Translations under genes and position numbers: made by a program
In this document: piece by piece, positions 14,353 through 22,801 of the stretch
How positions within the stretch are numbered: position 1 is the stretch's first letter
Layout of the letters: each line of letters starts with the position of its first letter
Notes under the pieces: generated by a model
The model's database searches: none
Told to the model about the DNA's origin: nothing
Seen by the model: only the letters and a program-made list of their open reading frames with translations
From: an uncultured Clostridia bacterium
GTDB lineage: Bacteria; Bacillota; Clostridia; TANB77; CAG-508
DNA length: 42,733 bases
Reading direction: 5' to 3'
Assembly: GCA_944393485.1 (NCBI GenBank)
Contig: CALYAJ010000012.1
Coordinates: 1-42,733, forward strand

Positions 14353-14366
14353 TTACAAAAATGTAA
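14353..14366. promoter_or_regulatory. BceR-like operator
   Basis: TTACA-AAAA-TGTAA is a perfect inverted repeat; with flanks it reads TCTTACAAAAATGTAAGA (14351-14368). It matches the TnACA-N4-TGTAA form known for BceR-type regulators. It lies about 20 bases upstream of the ABC transporter's -35, the usual activating position. Part of a further site, TTGTAAG, follows at 14372. Confidence 0.8.
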
Positions 14367-14387
14367 GATTATTGTAAGCTAAATAAA

Positions 14388-14415
14388 TTGTATAAAAAAT
14401 AAAAAACAGTATAAT
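14388..14415 (+). promoter_or_regulatory. Promoter for the Bce-type ABC transporter
   Basis: TTGTAT (14388-14393), 16 bases, TATAAT (14410-14415). The -35 is weak, which suits a promoter needing activation from the adjacent operator. Confidence 0.65.
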
Positions 14416-14447
14416 AGAATTAAAGTTAAATAAGAGAGGAGATAAAA

Positions 14448-15215
14448 ATGGAAAAAGTATTAGAGGTTAAGAATATAGAGAAATACTATGGGAATAAATC
14501 AAACTTAACAAAAGCAATTGATAATATAAGTTTTGATATACAAAAAGGTGAGTTTGTAGGAATAATGGGAGCTTCTGGTTCAGGAAAAACTACACTTTTA
14601 AATTGTATATCTACAATAGATAGAGTAACCGCCGGAAAGATAGTTATAAATAATCAAGATATAACTAAGCTAAAAGGTAATAAATTAAATAAATTTAGAA
14701 GAGAAGAATTAGGATTTATATTTCAAGATTTTAATTTATTAGATACATTAACAGCTTATGAAAATATTGCTTTAGCACTTACAATACAAAGAGTAAAGCC
14801 AAAAGAAATAGAAACAAGAGTACAAGAAATAGCCAAGAAATTAGAAATTACTGATATCTTAAATAAATATCCTTATCAAATTTCTGGAGGGCAAAAACAA
14901 AGAGTTGCTTCAAGCAGAGCAATAATAACAAATCCTAAGTTGGTTTTGGCAGATGAGCCAACAGGAGCATTAGATTCTAAGTCTGCAAGACAATTATTAG
15001 AGAGTTTTGAAGATTTAAATAAAAAATTAAATGCGACAATTTTGATGGTTACACATGATTCATTTACCGCAAGTTATGCTAATAGAATTTTATTTATAAA
15101 AGATGGAAAAATCTTTAATGAACTTATAAAAGGAGATAGCACAAGAAAAGAATTCTTCGAAAAAATAATAGAAGTTCAAACTCTATTAGGAGGTGAACTT
15201 GGAGATGTTATTTAA
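14448..15215 (+). CDS. Bce-type ABC transporter ATPase (BceA/YxdL-like)
   Basis: A 255-residue ATPase. Walker A GASGSGKTT, Q-loop GFIFQDFNLLDTLTAYENI, signature SGGQKQRVASSRAI, Walker B LVLADEPTGALDSKS and H-loop MVTHDSF are all intact. The DFNLLDTLT stretch and the MacB-like length fit the antimicrobial-peptide transporters of the BceAB group. It overlaps the permease gene. Transporter plus YxeA downstream most resembles the Bacillus YxdLM-YxeA arrangement. It probably confers resistance to a peptide antibiotic and signals to the kinase at 9642. Confidence 0.93.
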   Translation: MEKVLEVKNIEKYYGNKSNLTKAIDNISFDIQKGEFVGIMGASGSGKTTLLNCISTIDRVTAGKIVINNQDITKLKGNKLNKFRREELGFIFQDFNLLDTLTAYENIALALTIQRVKPKEIETRVQEIAKKLEITDILNKYPYQISGGQKQRVASSRAIITNPKLVLADEPTGALDSKSARQLLESFEDLNKKLNATILMVTHDSFTASYANRILFIKDGKIFNELIKGDSTRKEFFEKIIEVQTLLGGELGDVI

Positions 15216-17271
15216 ATTATCATTTAAAAACATGAGGAAAACTATTAAAGATTTTGCAATTTACTTTTTAACATTAGCATTAGGAGTTGCAATCTTTTAT
15301 ATGTTTAATTCATTAGATAGCCAAGAAGCAATGCTACAAGTATCGAATTCTACAAGAGAGCTAATAAAACTAATGATAACAATGCTTGGTTTTGTATCTG
15401 TTTTTGTAGCAATTATTTTAGGTCTTTTAATTGTTTATGCAAATAATTTCTTAATTAACAGAAGAAAAAGAGAATTTGGAACATATATGTTACTTGGAAT
15501 GAGTAAAGGGCAAATTTCTAGGATATTATTAATAGAAACAATTTTAGTTGGAATAATTTCATTAGTTGTAGGATTAATTGTTGGTATATTTGCATCACAA
15601 TTTATGTCCATATTAGTAGGAAAATTATTTGCAGCAGATATGAGTAAATTTAAATTTGTATTTTCAAAAGGTGCATGTATAAAGACATGTATTTATTTTG
15701 CAGTAATGTATATTGCAGTAATGATATTTAATACATTTACAATTTCAAGATATAAATTAATAAATTTATTAAATGCATCAAAAAAGAATGAAAAAATTAA
15801 AATAAAAAATCTTTGGGTATGTATATTAGTATTTATTATTGGTGCAGTAATGCTAGGATATGCATATTACAAAGTAACAGGTGGAATTTCGGAATTATCA
15901 ACTGAAGAAAAAATGTTACCAGTTATATTAATGGGAATAGTAAGTACAATATTAATCTTTTGGTCAGTATCAGGATTTATACTTAAAATCGTACAATTAA
16001 GAAAAAATATTTACTTAAAAGATGTTAATATGTTTGTTTTAAGACAATTACACAATAAAATAAATACAACTGTTGTAAGTATGTCTGTAATCTGTTTAAT
16101 GCTATTTATGACAATAACAATATTATCATCAGCATTGTCATTAAATAGCACAATGAGAAGAGATTTAGAAGAAATGACACCAGTAGATATTAATTTATAT
16201 AAGACAGCTAATTTGCCAGAAAACAAAAAAATGTCAAAAGCTCAAATAGAAGATTCAAGAAAAACAATGGTTCAAACATTGGAAGAAAATGGTTTTGATA
16301 TGAATAATCTTAAAGATGTAGTAGAAATTCCAATTTATGCGACAAATGAATTAACATGGAAAGATACATTAAGTCCAGTATATGATGAAGTAAAAAAACA
16401 ATTTCCAAATCTTTTATATGAAACAGCAGAAGAATTAGTAAAAGTATCTGATTATAATAAAGTTGCAAGATTATATGGAACTACAGAATATAACTTAAAT
16501 GATGATGAATATGTAATTTTATGCGATTTTGATAATATGAAAAATCTTAGAAATCAAGCTTTAAAGGAAGATAGCACAATAACAATTGGTAGTAAAGAAT
16601 ATAGGTCAAAATATGATGAATGCCAAGAAGGATATTTAGAAATGGCAGGAAGCCATATAAATACAGGAATTATATTAGTTCCAGATAATTGTAATTTGAC
16701 AGAAGATATGAAGGAAGAAACATTCTTAGCTGCAAATTATAATGCAGATACTGAAGAAGAAAAAGAAGAAATAGAAAAGAATTTTACTGATGAAATGAAT
16801 TCAGAATTATATAAAAATTTAGAAGAAAAAGAAATTACAATAGATGGCATGACTAAAATTGCACTTATAGAATCTAGTTTAGGTGTATCAACAATAGTAT
16901 TATTTATAGCAATTTATCTAGGAATAATATTCTTAATTGCAAGCTCTGCAATATTAGCATTAAAGCAATTAACAGAAAGCTCAGATAATAAACAAAGATA
17001 TACAATTTTAAGAAAAATTGGTGCTGATGAAAAAATGATAAATGGAGCATTATTTAAACAAATAGGAATATTTTTCTTAATGCCATTAATATTAGCAATT
17101 ATTCATTCTATATTTGGAATACAATTTGTTCTAACTATGATGAGTGTACTTGCAGATTCAAAAGAATTATTACCATCAGTTATTGCAACTGCAATAGTAA
17201 TAGGTTTAGTTTATGGAGCATATTTTATGGCAACATATTTAGGAAGTAAAAATATTATTAAGGAAGAATAG
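15205..17271 (+). CDS. Bce-type ABC transporter permease (BceB/YxdM-like)
   Basis: A 688-residue FtsX-like permease. The N-terminus MLFKLSFKNMRKTIKDFAIY and the pattern of a TM helix, a helix group to about residue 310, a roughly 240-residue extracellular domain and the final three helices match BceB permeases, whose large loop binds the peptide antibiotic. NRRKREFGTYMLLGMSKGQI is the conserved cytoplasmic FtsX segment. ATG 15205 is used; TTG 15199 sits better behind AGGAGG (15188-15193) and would add two residues. It overlaps the ATPase gene by 11 bases, indicating coupled translation. Confidence 0.93.
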   Translation: MLFKLSFKNMRKTIKDFAIYFLTLALGVAIFYMFNSLDSQEAMLQVSNSTRELIKLMITMLGFVSVFVAIILGLLIVYANNFLINRRKREFGTYMLLGMSKGQISRILLIETILVGIISLVVGLIVGIFASQFMSILVGKLFAADMSKFKFVFSKGACIKTCIYFAVMYIAVMIFNTFTISRYKLINLLNASKKNEKIKIKNLWVCILVFIIGAVMLGYAYYKVTGGISELSTEEKMLPVILMGIVSTILIFWSVSGFILKIVQLRKNIYLKDVNMFVLRQLHNKINTTVVSMSVICLMLFMTITILSSALSLNSTMRRDLEEMTPVDINLYKTANLPENKKMSKAQIEDSRKTMVQTLEENGFDMNNLKDVVEIPIYATNELTWKDTLSPVYDEVKKQFPNLLYETAEELVKVSDYNKVARLYGTTEYNLNDDEYVILCDFDNMKNLRNQALKEDSTITIGSKEYRSKYDECQEGYLEMAGSHINTGIILVPDNCNLTEDMKEETFLAANYNADTEEEKEEIEKNFTDEMNSELYKNLEEKEITIDGMTKIALIESSLGVSTIVLFIAIYLGIIFLIASSAILALKQLTESSDNKQRYTILRKIGADEKMINGALFKQIGIFFLMPLILAIIHSIFGIQFVLTMMSVLADSKELLPSVIATAIVIGLVYGAYFMATYLGSKNIIKEE

Positions 17272-17272
17272 T

Positions 17273-17295
17273 GATTTTAGGACCGGCCCTAAATC
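17273..17295. repeat. Dispersed palindromic repeat, copy D
   Basis: GATTTTAGG, ACCGG, CCCTAAATC forms a hairpin with the common TTTAGG/CCTAAA arms. It lies in the 48-base gap between the permease and YxeA genes. It breaks up the operon and could lower expression of the downstream gene. Confidence 0.8.
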
Positions 17296-17319
17296 CCTAG
17301 TTGTGAAAGGATGAATGAA

Positions 17320-17673
17320 ATGAATGATGTAAAAGAAAAAATTCCAATGATAATAGCAGTTATAGCAATTATTGCTTTACTCGTAATATTATTTTATTTG
17401 TTTTTTGTACAAAAAAGCGAATATTATGTACAAATAGATAATTCTAAAATAGAGCAAATTTCTAGAACTGATAACATGAAATATAAATATACATTAACAG
17501 GATATAAAGAAAATGGGAATTCTAAAGAATTAGAATTTAATACTAGTAGAGAATTAAGAGAAGGAGCATATTTAAAGCTAGATGTAATGCTACTAAGAGG
17601 TGTAATTACTTGGGAAGAGGTTGAGCCAACTGAACTACCAGATAAAGTAAAAACAGAAATGAATGTTGAATAA
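17320..17673 (+). CDS. YxeA family protein
   Basis: A 117-residue membrane-anchored protein: one N-terminal helix (about residues 8-30) and then an extracellular domain with YYVQID, YKYTLTGYKENG, REGAYLKLDVMLLRGVITWE and ELPDKVK, the pattern of YxeA (DUF1093). In Bacillus the gene follows the Yxd peptide-sensing module, as here. ATG 17320 lies 9 bases after GAAAGG; ATG 17311 lies directly against it and is less likely. Its role in peptide resistance is not defined. Confidence 0.85.
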   Translation: MNDVKEKIPMIIAVIAIIALLVILFYLFFVQKSEYYVQIDNSKIEQISRTDNMKYKYTLTGYKENGNSKELEFNTSRELREGAYLKLDVMLLRGVITWEEVEPTELPDKVKTEMNVE

Positions 17674-17699
17674 AAAGAAGAAAGAAATGAGGTGGTAAT

Positions 17700-18398
17700 A
17701 TGAAGCTTTTCTTAAAAATATTACTTGTTATAGTTTTATTTCTTTCAAGCATAGGCATACTAATACTTGGCAAAGGATATAACATGTATAAAGAAGCTTT
17801 GGAAAAAACACCTTTAGATGAAAAAGTAGAAGAAATCAAGAGCAAAGAAAAATATGTAGAACTATCAGAATTACCAAATACATATTTAAATGCAGTAATT
17901 TCTGTAGAAGATCATGGATTTTATAATCATTCTGGGATAGATGTAATTGCAATTGGAAGAGCAATTATTAATAATATAAAAGCCATGAAATTTGCAGAAG
18001 GAGGAAGTACAATTACACAACAATTGGCCAAAAATGTTTATTTTACTCAGAAGAAAGAACTTACAAGAAAAGTAGCAGAAGTTTTTATGGCATGGAAAAT
18101 TGAAGATAATTATTCTAAAGATGAAATATTAGAATTATATATAAACACAATGTATTTTGGAAATGGATATTACAATATAATGGATGCATGCGAAGGATAT
18201 TTTGGAAAGTCCCCTCATGAAATAACAGATGGAGAATGTATAATGCTTGCAGGAATACCTAATGCTCCATCTGTATATAATCCAAAAGAAAATCCAAAAC
18301 TTGCAAAACAAAGACAAAGACAAGTTGCTGATAAAATGGTAGAATATGGCTATTTAAGTGAAGAAGAGGCAGAAAAGATATTGAATGAAAAAAGTTAA
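17700..18398 (+). CDS. Monofunctional GT51 peptidoglycan transglycosylase
   Basis: A 232-residue enzyme that polymerises lipid II glycans at the outer face of the membrane. An N-terminal TM helix (about 4-24) precedes the GT51 domain. The motifs are VISVEDHGFYNHSGID with the catalytic Glu, EGGSTITQQLAKNVYF, RKVAEVFMAWKIE and ELYINTMYFGNGYYNI, with GIPNAPSVYNP at the end. There is no transpeptidase domain, so it resembles MtgA/SgtB rather than a bifunctional penicillin-binding protein. It sits 26 bases after the yxeA-like gene and may be read through from the peptide-response module, linking that module to cell-wall synthesis. Confidence 0.93.
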   Translation: MKLFLKILLVIVLFLSSIGILILGKGYNMYKEALEKTPLDEKVEEIKSKEKYVELSELPNTYLNAVISVEDHGFYNHSGIDVIAIGRAIINNIKAMKFAEGGSTITQQLAKNVYFTQKKELTRKVAEVFMAWKIEDNYSKDEILELYINTMYFGNGYYNIMDACEGYFGKSPHEITDGECIMLAGIPNAPSVYNPKENPKLAKQRQRQVADKMVEYGYLSEEEAEKILNEKS

Positions 18399-18422
18399 TT
18401 TAAATTAATTCCCCTTTATTTT

Positions 18423-18469
18423 AGTGAATTCAATTATTAGAAAAGACTAATAGTTTGAATTCACTTTTT
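18423..18469 (+). terminator. Rho-independent terminator
   Basis: AGTGAATTCAA (18423-18433) and TTGAATTCACT (18455-18465), with an inner ATTAG/CTAAT pairing, followed by TTTTTG. It ends the unit containing the transglycosylase. Confidence 0.92.
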
Positions 18470-18567
18470 GTATAGGAAAAATCTGTATAAGCTTAAAATG
18501 TAGTAATACCAACTATTTCCATACAAATAACTAAAATTATATGATAATATAATTTTAAGGTGAGTGT

Positions 18568-19770
18568 ATGAGATTTTTAAAATTACGTGGTGAAAAATTA
18601 TTATTAAAAGAATTAAAATATAGTATTAATTTTTTCCTTAAGGAATCAAGCCCAAAAGGCTTAATAAAAGATAAAACAGTATTTGCAGATGATATAGCAA
18701 GTATTGCATCAGTTGGTTATGGCTTGGCATCACTTGTAGTTGCAGTAGAAAGAAAATGGCTAGATTATAATATAGCACATAAAAAAGCAGAAATAATTTT
18801 AGATACATTTTTAAAAGATGTAGAAGGAAAAAATGGATTCTTTTATCATTTTGTAAATATGGAAACAGGAAAAAGAGAATGGAATTCTGAACTTTCGATA
18901 ATAGATACTGCGATTTTTATATGTGGAGCATTATTAGCTGGAGAATACTTTAGAGGAGCAATAAAAGAAAAAGCAGAAAGATTATATAAAAATATTAATT
19001 GGAATTGGTATGTTGACAAAGAAAAGAAGTATTTTTATATGGGATACACACCAGAAAATGGATTCTGGGGATATTGGGATATGTATGCAGAACAACTAAT
19101 GATGTATGTTTTAGGTGTAGCATCTCCAACATATCCTGTTTCAAAAGAATTATATAATAATTTTAAAAGACCAGTTTCAAATTATGAAGATATAGAAAAT
19201 ATAATTTTTTCATATGGAGGAAGCTTATTTACATATCAATATTCACATGCATGGATAAATTTTAGAAATCTTATAGATAAAGAGGGAATAAATTGGTTTA
19301 ACAATTCTGTAAAAGCTACAAAAGCAAATAGATTATATTGCATAAGAAATAAAGAAAGATTTAAAACATTTAACGAAAATTCTTGGGGACTTACCGCATG
19401 TGTAGGACCAAATGGATATTCTGGAGGATATGGAGCAATGCCATGTTATGCTGATTTAAGTAAAGAAAATGATGGGACAGTTGCACCATGTGGAGCAATA
19501 GGTTCTATAGTATTTACTCCAGAAGAAAGCATAAGAGCTATAGAATATTATTATAATAGATATCCAAGTTTATGGGGCAAATATGGATTAAAAGATGCAT
19601 ATAATTTGGAAACAAAAAATAAATGGATTGCCAAAGAATATATTGGAATAGATAAAGGTATAGAAATATTAATGATAGAAAATTATTTAACAGGTTTAAT
19701 TTGGAAATATATGATGAAAAATAAATATATAATTAAAGGATTAAAAACTTTAGAAATACAAAGGAAGTAA
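18568..19770 (+). CDS. Glucoamylase-family (PF10091, GH144-like) protein
   Basis: A 400-residue predicted glycoside hydrolase with an alpha/alpha barrel layout. KTVFADDIASIASVGYGLAS near the N-terminus, NGFFYHFVNMETGKREWNSE, IIDTAIFICGALLAGEYF and the C-terminal FTPEESIRAIEYYYNRYP match the glucoamylase-like domain PF10091, which includes beta-1,2-glucan-acting GH144 enzymes. NSWGLTACVGPNGYSGGYGA is the other conserved patch. No signal peptide is visible, so it may act inside the cell. A small AAATTATAT/ATATAATTT hairpin (18534-18555) lies just before its AAGGTG ribosome binding site. Substrate is inference. Confidence 0.8.
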   Translation: MRFLKLRGEKLLLKELKYSINFFLKESSPKGLIKDKTVFADDIASIASVGYGLASLVVAVERKWLDYNIAHKKAEIILDTFLKDVEGKNGFFYHFVNMETGKREWNSELSIIDTAIFICGALLAGEYFRGAIKEKAERLYKNINWNWYVDKEKKYFYMGYTPENGFWGYWDMYAEQLMMYVLGVASPTYPVSKELYNNFKRPVSNYEDIENIIFSYGGSLFTYQYSHAWINFRNLIDKEGINWFNNSVKATKANRLYCIRNKERFKTFNENSWGLTACVGPNGYSGGYGAMPCYADLSKENDGTVAPCGAIGSIVFTPEESIRAIEYYYNRYPSLWGKYGLKDAYNLETKNKWIAKEYIGIDKGIEILMIENYLTGLIWKYMMKNKYIIKGLKTLEIQRK

Positions 19771-19788
19771 TTGAAAATTACTTCCTTT
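19760..19788 (+). terminator. Terminator overlapping the stop codon
   Basis: AAAGGAAGTAATT and AATTACTTCCTTT form a nearly complete stem with a short loop, and the left arm contains the TAA stop of the preceding gene. The T tract is only three bases, so efficiency may be modest. Confidence 0.75.
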
Positions 19789-19826
19789 AGTGTTATCATA
19801 TATAAAGTTATTAATTAGGAGAAAAT

Positions 19827-20423
19827 ATGGAAAATACATTTTTAGATAAATTAGAAAAAGAAGAAGAATTAAATAATGAAATAATAGAAGAAATTTCTGA
19901 AAAAAATTTGGATATTTATAAAAAAGATATAAATAATTGCAAATTTATACATACTGAAATATTAGATAGTAATTTTGAAAAGGTATATTTTAAAAATGTG
20001 AGTTTTGATAATTGCAATTTTTCTAATACAACATTTACAGAATGCAGTTTTATAAATTGTAAATTCAAAAACTGCAAAATGATTGGTTCGAATTTTATAG
20101 AAAATATATTTATAGATGTAGAAATAAAAGATTCTAATTTAAACTATGTAAATATATCAAATACAAGTTTTAACAATATTAGTATAAAAGATACAACATT
20201 AATAAATTCATATATGCAAGATACAAATTTAAAAAATACAAAATTTAATAATATAGATTTTACAAAATCTCAAATATTTAAAACAAGATTAAAAGATATA
20301 GATTTATCAAATTCTAAAATAGAAGGATTATCAACTACTTTAGAAGATATAAAAGGAGCTAAAGTTACAGAATTTCAAGTTATGGATTTAGCATATTTAT
20401 TAGGTGTAAAAATAAAAATTTAG
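19827..20423 (+). CDS. Pentapeptide-repeat protein
   Basis: A 198-residue protein. From about residue 30 to 175 it consists of five-residue repeats with a central Phe/Leu/Ile (for example VSFDNCNFSNTTFTECSF and NCKFKNCKMIGSNF), which fold into a right-handed quadrilateral beta helix. The C-terminal ITEFQ-like helix (TEFQVMDLAYLLGVKIK) is a capping or dimer element. Some family members (Qnr/MfpA) mimic DNA and protect gyrase, but most have no known role, and I cannot tell here. It is 12 bases upstream of the Dabb gene. Confidence 0.9.
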   Translation: MENTFLDKLEKEEELNNEIIEEISEKNLDIYKKDINNCKFIHTEILDSNFEKVYFKNVSFDNCNFSNTTFTECSFINCKFKNCKMIGSNFIENIFIDVEIKDSNLNYVNISNTSFNNISIKDTTLINSYMQDTNLKNTKFNNIDFTKSQIFKTRLKDIDLSNSKIEGLSTTLEDIKGAKVTEFQVMDLAYLLGVKIKI

Positions 20424-20435
20424 GAGGGTTAAAAA

Positions 20436-20717
20436 ATGATTAAACATGTTGTAATGTGGAAATTTAAAGAAAATACAGAAAAAGAAATGGATGAATTCCT
20501 AGAGGGATTAAAAAGCTTAGAAAATCAAATACCAGAAATAAAAAGTATGCAGGTTGGAAAAAATATAGATAATGATGAATATGATGCAATATTAATTTCA
20601 GAATTTGAGTCTGTAGAAGATATGAAAAAATATAAAACAGATCCAAGACATGTTAAAGTTTCAAACATGTGTAAAGAAATAAGAACAAAAAGAACTGCAT
20701 TTGATTTTGAAGAATAG
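20436..20717 (+). CDS. Dabb (stress-responsive A/B barrel) family protein
   Basis: A 93-residue protein: MIKHVVMWKFKENTEKEMDE, IKSMQVGKNI, YDAILISEFESVEDMKKYKT and DPRHVKVSNMCKEI match the ferredoxin-like Dabb fold (PF07876), usually a homodimer. GGAGGG precedes ATG 20436. The role is unknown. It is likely co-transcribed with the pentapeptide protein and ends in the terminator at 20710. Confidence 0.92.
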   Translation: MIKHVVMWKFKENTEKEMDEFLEGLKSLENQIPEIKSMQVGKNIDNDEYDAILISEFESVEDMKKYKTDPRHVKVSNMCKEIRTKRTAFDFEE

Positions 20718-20736
20718 GCTTTTGTCTATTCTTTTT
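20710..20736 (+). terminator. Rho-independent terminator
   Basis: AGAATAG pairs with CTATTCT, followed by TTTT. The left arm contains the Dabb stop codon. Confidence 0.85.
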
Positions 20737-20742
20737 AATATA

Positions 20743-20884
20743 ATAGGAAAGTTCTCTGAACTTCCCTATCATATAAATAAATTTCACACAAAATTGCACA
20801 GCAATTTTGGCGACGAACAAAGACGGGGCATGTAAGTTATTTAAAAGGTCATAAAACTTTAATCATGCCCCTTTTGTTCTTTTA
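20743..20884 (+). ncRNA. Candidate structured RNA or leader
   Basis: Three consecutive hairpins lie in the 204-base gap before the DUF4186 gene. Hairpin 1 (20743-20769) has 11 of 12 pairs. Hairpin 2 is AAAATTGC-aca-GCAATTTT (20790-20808). Hairpin 3 pairs GAACAAA with TTTGTTC and GGGGCATG with CATGCCCC (20815-20879) and ends in a T-rich tail, as an intrinsic terminator would. A TATAAT (20739-20744) precedes hairpin 1 but no good -35. It could be a small RNA or an attenuating leader for DUF4186. I do not recognise a known riboswitch. Confidence 0.4.
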
Positions 20885-20921
20885 TCTGGATTAATATTTA
20901 GAAATTTCTAAGGAGGAAAAA

Positions 20922-21290
20922 ATGACAGAAGAAGAGTTCATAAAAAATCAATTGGAAGCATTAAGTAAATCAAAGTTTAGAAGTAGTTTTAATTTAAAAG
21001 AAAAAGATAAAAAATATATACAAGATAAAGGATTAGATAAAATAGAAGAACATGCTTATGATTTTATAACAAAAAGATTGGCACCTAAAGATATTCCAAA
21101 TGATGGAAAACAAACTCCAATGAGAGGACATCCAGTATTTATTGCACAGCATGCAACTGCAACGTGTTGTAGAGGTTGTTTATATAAATGGCATAAAATA
21201 AGAAAAGGAAAAGATTTGTCAAAAAAAGAAATTAAATATGTAGTAGACATTATAATGGAGTGGATATCAAGGCAAATAAATAGTAAATAA
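20922..21290 (+). CDS. DUF4186 family protein
   Basis: A 122-residue protein. SKFRSSFNLKEKDKKYIQDK, KRLAPKDIPNDGKQTPMRGH, PVFIAQHATATCCRGCLYKW and HKIRKGKDLSKKEI are hallmarks of DUF4186. The His and three Cys in AQHATATCCRGC look like a metal or catalytic site. No function is established. AAGGAGG precedes ATG 20922. A 33-base gap follows before the ABC-F gene. Confidence 0.92.
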   Translation: MTEEEFIKNQLEALSKSKFRSSFNLKEKDKKYIQDKGLDKIEEHAYDFITKRLAPKDIPNDGKQTPMRGHPVFIAQHATATCCRGCLYKWHKIRKGKDLSKKEIKYVVDIIMEWISRQINSK

Positions 21291-21323
21291 AAGCCAAAAC
21301 TAATTCTTGTAAAGGAGGTAAAG

Positions 21324-22799
21324 ATGTCACTAATTCAAATAAATAATTTAACTTTTAGATATGACAGAGATTATGAAAATGTTTTTGAAAATGTAAATTT
21401 AAATATAGATACAAATTGGAAACTTGGTTTAATTGGAAGGAATGGAAAAGGAAAAACTACATTTCTAAAATTACTTACAGGAAATTTAAAAGGAACAGGA
21501 AGTATAAATAAAAATGTAGAAGTTACATATTTTCCATATGAAGTAAAAAAAGATGACTTGACTTTAAATATTATTCAGGAAATTTGTATGGCAGAAGATT
21601 GGGAGATTATTAAAGAAATTAATTTATTGAAAGCAAATGTAGAAATACTATATAGAAATTTTAGTACATTAAGCGGTGGGGAAAAAGTAAAAGCATTATT
21701 ATCTGCTTTATTTTTAAAAGACAATAATTTTTTATTGATAGATGAACCAACAAATCATTTGGATACGAATGCCAAAAAAGATATTGCAGAATATTTAAAA
21801 AATAAGAAGGGATTTATTTTAGTTTCACATGATAGAAATTTGCTAGATAATGTAACAGATCATATTATTTCTATAAATAATTCTAATATAAATATTGTTC
21901 AAGGTAATTATTCTGTTTGGAAAGAAAATTTTGATAGACAAAATAATTTTGAATTAAAGCAAAACGAAAAACTACAAAAAGAAATTGGAAAATTAGAATT
22001 TGCAAGTAAAGAGACTAGTAAATGGTCATATTCTGCAGAAAAAGAAAAGCAAAGAAAAGAAGCAAATGATAAAATAGATAGAGGTTATTTAGGTCATAAA
22101 TCTGCCAAAATTATGAAAAAGTCTAAAGTTTTAGAAGAAAGAAAAAACAAAAATATAGAAGATGCAAAGAACTTGCTTAAAAATATAGATAAAGTAGAAG
22201 AATTAAAAATAATTCCATCAAAATATGATAAAAAAGAATTGATTATTGCAAATGATTTTCAAATTATTTACGATAAACCTATATTTGCACCACTTTCTTT
22301 TACTATAGAAAATGGTGATAGATTATTATTAAAAGGAAAAAACGGGATTGGAAAATCTAGTGTAATTAATGCAATATTAGGTGCAAAAATAAAATATGAT
22401 GGTATATTAAAAATTAACAATAATGTTAAAATATCATATGTAAAACAGGATACATCTTCATTACAAGGAAGCTTTAAAGAATTTATACAAAACAATAAAG
22501 TAGATGAAAGCATATTCAGAGCGATGCTTATAAAAATGGGAGTGGATAAGAAAGAGATAAATTCAAATTTGGAAGATTTAAGTGAAGGGCAAAAGAAAAA
22601 GATTCTAATTGCTAAAAGTATTTCTGAAACGGCAGATTTATATATATGGGATGAACCTTTAAATTATATTGATATAATTACAAGAGAACAAATAGAAAAT
22701 ATGATTTTAAAATATAAACCAACAATGCTATTTATTGAACATGATGAAACTTTTGCAGAAAAAATTGCAACTAAAACAATAGAATTAAAGGAGTGTTAA
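21324..22799 (+). CDS. ABC-F ribosomal-protection protein (Lsa/CplR-like)
   Basis: A 491-residue soluble protein with two ATPase domains and no membrane helices. Domain 1 has GLIGRNGKGKTT, LSGGEKVKALLS and LLIDEPTNHLD; domain 2 has LKGKNGIGKSS, LSEGQKKKILIAKS and LYIWDEPLNYID. The linker between them (about residues 205-290) is the charged interdomain arm. The N-terminus LTFRYDRDYENVFENVN and the WDEPLNYID motif are typical of the Lsa/CplR group, which displaces lincosamides, streptogramin A and pleuromutilins from ribosomes. The actual spectrum cannot be read from sequence. No attenuator leader was found in the short upstream gap. Confidence 0.85.
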   Translation: MSLIQINNLTFRYDRDYENVFENVNLNIDTNWKLGLIGRNGKGKTTFLKLLTGNLKGTGSINKNVEVTYFPYEVKKDDLTLNIIQEICMAEDWEIIKEINLLKANVEILYRNFSTLSGGEKVKALLSALFLKDNNFLLIDEPTNHLDTNAKKDIAEYLKNKKGFILVSHDRNLLDNVTDHIISINNSNINIVQGNYSVWKENFDRQNNFELKQNEKLQKEIGKLEFASKETSKWSYSAEKEKQRKEANDKIDRGYLGHKSAKIMKKSKVLEERKNKNIEDAKNLLKNIDKVEELKIIPSKYDKKELIIANDFQIIYDKPIFAPLSFTIENGDRLLLKGKNGIGKSSVINAILGAKIKYDGILKINNNVKISYVKQDTSSLQGSFKEFIQNNKVDESIFRAMLIKMGVDKKEINSNLEDLSEGQKKKILIAKSISETADLYIWDEPLNYIDIITREQIENMILKYKPTMLFIEHDETFAEKIATKTIELKEC

Positions 22800-22801
22800 T
22801 A

